64,000 nucleotides of DNA from CAVQZA01 sp963724805 (GTDB taxonomy: Bacteria; Actinomycetota; Thermoleophilia; Gaiellales; Gaiellaceae), in assembly GCA_963724805.1 (NCBI GenBank), contig CAVRWA010000011.1, positions 124,001-188,000 of the forward strand, written 5' to 3'. Position 1 is the stretch's first letter; each line of letters begins with the position of its first letter. Under the pieces are notes generated by a model. It was not told the DNA's origin and did not search any database. It worked only from the letters and a program-made list of their open reading frames with translations. Made by a program: the position numbers and the translations under genes. Of the stretch, positions 60,230 to 64,000 are shown in pieces.

Positions 60230-61923
60230 CCGCCGGCTTGCCGCAGGCCGACCTCGGCCGACTGAACGGGGATGATTGCCCTGACCGTGCTGCCGCGACC
60301 CGGGGCGGACTCGATCTCGAGGACACCGCCGAAGAGCTCGACGCGCTCGCGCATCCCGAGCAGGCCGAAGCCGACGGTGCTCGAGGACGGGTCGAAGCCG
60401 GTGCCGTCGTCCTCGACGGTGACCCGGATCGCGGTCCCGTCGTCGCGGATCTCGAGGCGCGCGTGCTCGGCGTGGCCGTGCTTGACGGCGTTCGTCAGCG
60501 CCTCCTGCACGATCCGGTAGACGGCGGCCTCCAGCTCGGCCGGGTAGCGCGGCGACCGGTGGCCGGGCTCGTACTCCAGATCCGTCTGCAGGTCGACCTG
60601 GATTCCCTGTCGCGCGACGCGCGCGACGAGCGCCTCGATCGCCCCCGTGATGCCGTAGTCGTCGAGCGCGGCGGGGCGCAGGTCGGTGATCAGCGCCCGA
60701 AGGTTGGAGACCTCCTGCCGTAGGAGCTCGATCGCGTCGTCGACGGCGCCGTCGAGCGCCTCGGGGCGGTCAGAGCGCTTCCCGGCGCTGAGGATCATCT
60801 GGACGGCGGCGAGGCTCTGGAGCGTCTCGTCGTGGAGCTCCCGCGCCCAGCGGCGGCGCTCGTCCTCGGCGGCCGTGAGTCGCTGGCTGCGCCGCTCGAG
60901 GGCAACGGACTGGGCCGTGGCGACGGCCGTGGCCGCGCTGGCGGCGAACGCCTCGAGCAGGCGCTGGTCGTCCGCCGTGAATCCCGGACCGTCCTCGAGG
61001 CGGTCGAGTGCCACGAGCACCCCGTAGGTCTGGGCCTGGAAGACGAGCGGAACGATGAGGCCGCTCTGGGCCGTGACTCCGAGCCGGCCGACCCCGTACT
61101 GCTCGAACCGGGAGCGGTTCAGCTCGTCGTCCAGACTCTGCGTCTTGCGCGTGCGCAGCGCGGCGCTCGCCACGGTCTCCCGTTTCGCGACCCGCTCCCC
61201 GAGCACCCCGTCGGGAAGCTCGCCGGCGCCCGCTGCGACGACCAGCGACTCGCCCTGCTCGAGCTCGATCAGCAGCGTCCTGGCGGAGACGAGCGCGCGA
61301 CCGCGCTTGGCCACGAGCTCGAGCACCACGTCGAGGTTCGTCTCGCCGCCGAGCGCCCGCGCGATCTGGGTGGTGGCGTCCAGCGCGGCGACCGTGCGCT
61401 CGAGCTCGTCGCGGCGGCTCTCGGCGCCCGTGTAGCGCCCCGCATGGTCGATCGCGACGCCCGCGAACTCGGCGAGCAGGACGACGGCGTCCTCGTCGGT
61501 CTGGGTGAACTCGGACCCGCCCTCTTTCTCGGTCAGGTAGAGGTTCCCGTAGGGCCGTCCGCGCACGAGGATCGGCACGCCGAGGAACGTATCCATCGGC
61601 GGGTGCGCCGCGGGAAAGCCATAAGAGCGAGGGTGTCTACCGACCTGCGCCAGCCGGAGCGGTGCCGGGTCCTGGATCAGCTCGCCCAGGACGCCGCGGC
61701 CGCGCGGGAGCTCGCCGATGCCGTCTCGCGTGGCGTCGTCCATCCCGAGCGTGAGGAAGCGGTCGAGATCGCTCCCCGACTCTCCGAGCACGCCGAGCGC
61801 CGCATACCGGGCGCCCGTCAGGTCCCGCGCGGACGCGAGCACCCGTTCCAGCACCACCTCGAGGTCGAGCTCGGCGAGCACGCTCCGTGCCACATCGAGC
61901 ATTCCGCGTGCGGCCCGGTCCAT
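60226..61923 (-). CDS. GAF-domain sensor histidine kinase (orphan)
   Basis: A 565-residue kinase with two GAF domains (about 15-175 and 190-340), a HisKA_3 dimerisation domain whose phospho-acceptor His is in RWARELHDETLQSL, and a HATPase (ALTNAVKHGHAEHA, DDGTGFDP, GFGLLGMRERV). No membrane helix is present, so it is cytoplasmic. The layout is that of DevS/DosS redox or gas sensors, but no haem-ligand His can be named with confidence. No response regulator lies next to it. ATG 61923 is chosen because TAGAGT is 7 nt upstream; an earlier in-frame start at 61992 lacks support. Confidence 0.9.
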   Translation of the reverse strand: MDRAARGMLDVARSVLAELDLEVVLERVLASARDLTGARYAALGVLGESGSDLDRFLTLGMDDATRDGIGELPRGRGVLGELIQDPAPLRLAQVGRHPRSYGFPAAHPPMDTFLGVPILVRGRPYGNLYLTEKEGGSEFTQTDEDAVVLLAEFAGVAIDHAGRYTGAESRRDELERTVAALDATTQIARALGGETNLDVVLELVAKRGRALVSARTLLIELEQGESLVVAAGAGELPDGVLGERVAKRETVASAALRTRKTQSLDDELNRSRFEQYGVGRLGVTAQSGLIVPLVFQAQTYGVLVALDRLEDGPGFTADDQRLLEAFAASAATAVATAQSVALERRSQRLTAAEDERRRWARELHDETLQSLAAVQMILSAGKRSDRPEALDGAVDDAIELLRQEVSNLRALITDLRPAALDDYGITGAIEALVARVARQGIQVDLQTDLEYEPGHRSPRYPAELEAAVYRIVQEALTNAVKHGHAEHARLEIRDDGTAIRVTVEDDGTGFDPSSSTVGFGLLGMRERVELFGGVLEIESAPGRGSTVRAIIPVQSAEVGLRQAGG

Positions 61924-61930
61924 TCGCGGA

Positions 61931-61936
61931 ACTCTA
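61931..61936 (-). promoter_or_regulatory. -10 box (TAGAGT) of sensor kinase
   Basis: TAGAGT on the minus strand is 7 nt before ATG 61923; predicted leaderless. Confidence 0.55.
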
Positions 61937-62052
61937 GCGCGACGGTTTCGCAGAATGGTGTCGAAGCTGTGCTGGGAACCGAGCCGAACCACGTTCTCGC
62001 GACCCCGTGTAACGGTCCGGCAGCGGGGCTTGGCTCGTCCATTCCTTCCCCG

Positions 62053-62127
62053 TAGACTCGCCTGCGAGCGAACGATCCTCGCCGGTTCCGGCGGGGCTCC
62101 GCAGGCAACGAACGGAGGAGGGGGAGG
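62053..62127 (+). promoter_or_regulatory. 5'-nucleotidase promoter box, structured leader and Shine-Dalgarno
   Basis: TAGACT (62053-62058) is a candidate -10. The leader contains CCTCGCCGG/CCGGCGGGG (62077-62085 with 62088-62096) inside an outer GCCTGCG/CGCAGGC pair (62060-62066 with 62100-62106), then the purine-rich Shine-Dalgarno GGAGGAGGGGGAGG at 62114-62127. The predicted transcription start (about 62065) may cut the outer stem. No known riboswitch was recognised. Confidence 0.4.
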
Positions 62128-62128
62128 A

Positions 62129-63988
62129 ATGCGCAGGTTGTCCTACGTACTCGCGGTGCTCGGACTGCTGCTGGCGATTTCGGCGCCGGCGGCGTCGGCG
62201 TCGGGCCCGCGGCCGAAGAAGGACAAGGACACGCACGTCCAGTTGCTCGCGATCAACGACTTCCACGGGCATCTGCAGGCGAACACGCCCGGGACGATCA
62301 CCTACTGCTGCGAGCTCGACACGAACCCGGCGGTGAACAAACAGGTCGCCGTGCGGCGCAACGCCGGAGGGATCGAGTACCTCGGGACGCTCGTCAAGCA
62401 GCTGCGCGAGCACAACTCGAACACGATCACCGTCGGCGCCGGAGACCTGATCGGCGCGAGCCCGCTGATCTCGGGGCTGTTCCACGACGAGCCGGCGATC
62501 CAGGCGATGAACGCCCTCGGCCTGGAGGTCACGGGCGTCGGCAACCACGAGTTCGACGAGGGATTGAAGGAGCTCTACCGCATGCAGTACGGCGGTTGCG
62601 TGGCGGCCGATCCGACCACGTGCGCGGGAGGGCGGTTCGGCGGTGCCTTGTTCCGCTACCTCGCGGCGAACGTCTTCCTCGCCGGCACGCACCACACGAT
62701 CTTTCCCCCGTACAAGATCGAGAGGGTCGACAACGCGAAGATCGCGTTCATCGGTCTCACGCTCGAGGGGACGCCTCTGGTCGTGACGCCGACGGCCGTG
62801 GAGGGCCTCGAGTTCCGTCCCGAGGTGGAGACCGTGAACGCACTCGTCTCGAAGCTGCGTGAGCACGAGGGCGTGCGGGCATTCGTGGTGCTCCTGCACC
62901 AGGGCGGCCAGCAGAACCCGCCGTTTTCGAACGCCGGCACGTACCCGGCCTTCCCGGCGGGCTTCGCCGACGTCAACGGATGCGACCATCCGAGTGGGGA
63001 CATCGCGCCGATCGTCGAGGCGCTCGACCCGCGGGTCGACGTCGTCATCTCGGCGCACACGCACCAGCCCTACGTCTGCCCCGACTTCGGCAACACGCAC
63101 ATCCTGCTCACGAGCGCGTCGTCCTTCGGGCGGCTCGTGACCGGGATCGACCTGACGATCGACCACCAGACCAAGGACGTCACGTCGAAGACCGCGACGA
63201 ACTACGTCGTCAAGCAGACGGCGGGGCCGTTCGACTCGTCGATCGGCTCGACGAACCCCCTTGGCGCCCCGGTCGCCAAGGATCCTGTCGAGTCGAAGAT
63301 CCTGGCGAAGTGGGACGCGCTCTCGGCGCCCCTCTCCAACCAGGTGGTCGGCCACATCACGGCAGATCTGCTCTCGTCCCGCGATCCCGGCGGCGTGAAC
63401 CTCGCCGGGGAGCAGCCGATCGGCGAGACGATCGCCGACGCGCAGCTCGCCGCGACCGCGCCGACCGACTTCGGGGCGGCAGTCGTCGCCTTCATGAACC
63501 CGGGCGGCATCCGCGCGTCGTTGAAGTACGCACCGGGCACCGGCGAGACCCGGCTGCCGGGCGAGGTCACCTACGGCAATGCCTTCGCGGTGCAGCCGTT
63601 CGCGAACGTGATGCAGGTGAAGACGCTGACGGGCCTGCAGATCACGCGGCTGCTCGAGCAGCAGTGGTCGGGCACTAACGCCGGCACGAACATGAAGATC
63701 CTGCAGGTCTCGAACGGCTTCACCTACTCCTACAACCTCGCGGCGGCGACCGTCGACAAGGTCGTGCCGGGCTCGGTGAAGCTGAACGGGGTCGTGATCG
63801 ACCCGCTCGCGTCCTACCGCGTCGCGATGAACAACTTCCTCGGCGCCGGCGGCGACGGCTTCTCCGTCTTCACGGAGGGGACGGACACCCTCGGCGGCGA
63901 GGTGGACCTGGACGCGTTCGTCCAGTACCTCCAGGCGAACGATCCCGTGCCGACGCCGCCGATGAACCGCATCACGAAGATCGGCTAG
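62129..63988 (+). CDS. Secreted 5'-nucleotidase / metallophosphatase
   Basis: A 619-residue exported enzyme. A Sec signal peptide ends near residue 25 (APAASASG). The metallophosphatase domain has LLAINDFHGHL, VGAGDLIGASPLI, GVGNHEFDEG and ISAHTHQPY, which hold the two metals. The C-terminal 5'-nucleotidase domain (about 390-600) has FMNPGGIRASL, VTYGNAFAVQPF and NNFLGAGGDGFSVF for nucleotide stacking. It should dephosphorylate external nucleotides for uptake. It ends at TAG without a sortase motif or membrane anchor. ATG 62129 follows a very strong Shine-Dalgarno. Confidence 0.93.
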   Translation: MRRLSYVLAVLGLLLAISAPAASASGPRPKKDKDTHVQLLAINDFHGHLQANTPGTITYCCELDTNPAVNKQVAVRRNAGGIEYLGTLVKQLREHNSNTITVGAGDLIGASPLISGLFHDEPAIQAMNALGLEVTGVGNHEFDEGLKELYRMQYGGCVAADPTTCAGGRFGGALFRYLAANVFLAGTHHTIFPPYKIERVDNAKIAFIGLTLEGTPLVVTPTAVEGLEFRPEVETVNALVSKLREHEGVRAFVVLLHQGGQQNPPFSNAGTYPAFPAGFADVNGCDHPSGDIAPIVEALDPRVDVVISAHTHQPYVCPDFGNTHILLTSASSFGRLVTGIDLTIDHQTKDVTSKTATNYVVKQTAGPFDSSIGSTNPLGAPVAKDPVESKILAKWDALSAPLSNQVVGHITADLLSSRDPGGVNLAGEQPIGETIADAQLAATAPTDFGAAVVAFMNPGGIRASLKYAPGTGETRLPGEVTYGNAFAVQPFANVMQVKTLTGLQITRLLEQQWSGTNAGTNMKILQVSNGFTYSYNLAAATVDKVVPGSVKLNGVVIDPLASYRVAMNNFLGAGGDGFSVFTEGTDTLGGEVDLDAFVQYLQANDPVPTPPMNRITKIG

Positions 63989-64000
63989 CCGAACCTCGAC

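Overview
The window is high-GC, very tightly packed bacterial chromosome. It fits an actinomycete-type Actinomycetota, probably class Thermoleophilia (Gaiellales or Solirubrobacterales). Supporting points are the one-piece FO synthase for coenzyme F420, the murJ-lepA-hemW-hrcA-dnaJ-prmA-mtaB order, the livKHMGF-type importer, the PPi-type phosphofructokinase signature and the abundance of leaderless start codons. The class placement is inference; no 16S or other diagnostic marker lies in the window. No phage, plasmid, CRISPR or insertion-sequence gene was found, so this is mostly core chromosome with a few lineage-specific genes.

Layout. 1-5.9 kb: lipid and aliphatic-acid catabolism (acyl-CoA dehydrogenase, SDR, acyl-CoA synthetase), an orphan Liv-type binding protein and an SRPBCC protein, with a REP-like repeat at 1.6 kb. 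5.9-12.1 kb: FO synthase, a secreted metalloprotease-like protein with a Lys-Pro tail, a haem-binding protein, a GST, and lysA with a cupin. 12.1-19.4 kb: leuS behind a probable leucine attenuator, then a large FtsX-type permease with a fused double ATPase. 19.5-22.5 kb: comEA-comEC-holA, facing rpsT. 22.9-32.3 kb: one long same-strand run murJ-lepA-hemW-hrcA-dnaJ-prmA-mtaB-HIT-yqeY. 33.5-36.8 kb: phoH-ybeY-dgkA/PAP2-cdd-era, every junction a four-base overlap. 37.0-44.2 kb: deoC with two aldehyde dehydrogenases (the second an internally deleted homologue), a degenerate IGPS-like barrel, a GT39-like glycosyltransferase, a small secreted protein and a DyP-like protein. 44.2-46.7 kb: NlpC/P60, HAD phosphatase and pfkA on the minus strand. 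46.7-50.6 kb: 4-hydroxybenzoate/protocatechuate genes pobA-pcaB-pcaC, an alpha/beta hydrolase and tRNA-Leu(CAA). 50.9-56.1 kb: complete livKHMGF importer. 56.1-64 kb: LarA-like protein, polA, an orphan sensor kinase and a secreted 5'-nucleotidase.

Regulation and architecture. Three features recur. (1) Many first-gene start codons sit 6-9 nt downstream of a TANNNT box, as expected for leaderless mRNAs. (2) Cotranscribed genes are mostly joined by ATGA or GTGA overlaps. (3) Eight of the ten convergent gene pairs end within 8 bp of each other or overlap, leaving no room for ordinary terminators. The most interesting local finding is the leuS leader: a six-codon reading frame containing two Leu codons, a competing antiterminator and a clean intrinsic terminator, all just upstream of the leuS ribosome binding site. 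Other notable points are two genes that seem to start at CTG, a DgkA-PAP2 fusion, the deleted ALDH homologue, and a 14-bp tetraloop hairpin between livK and livH.
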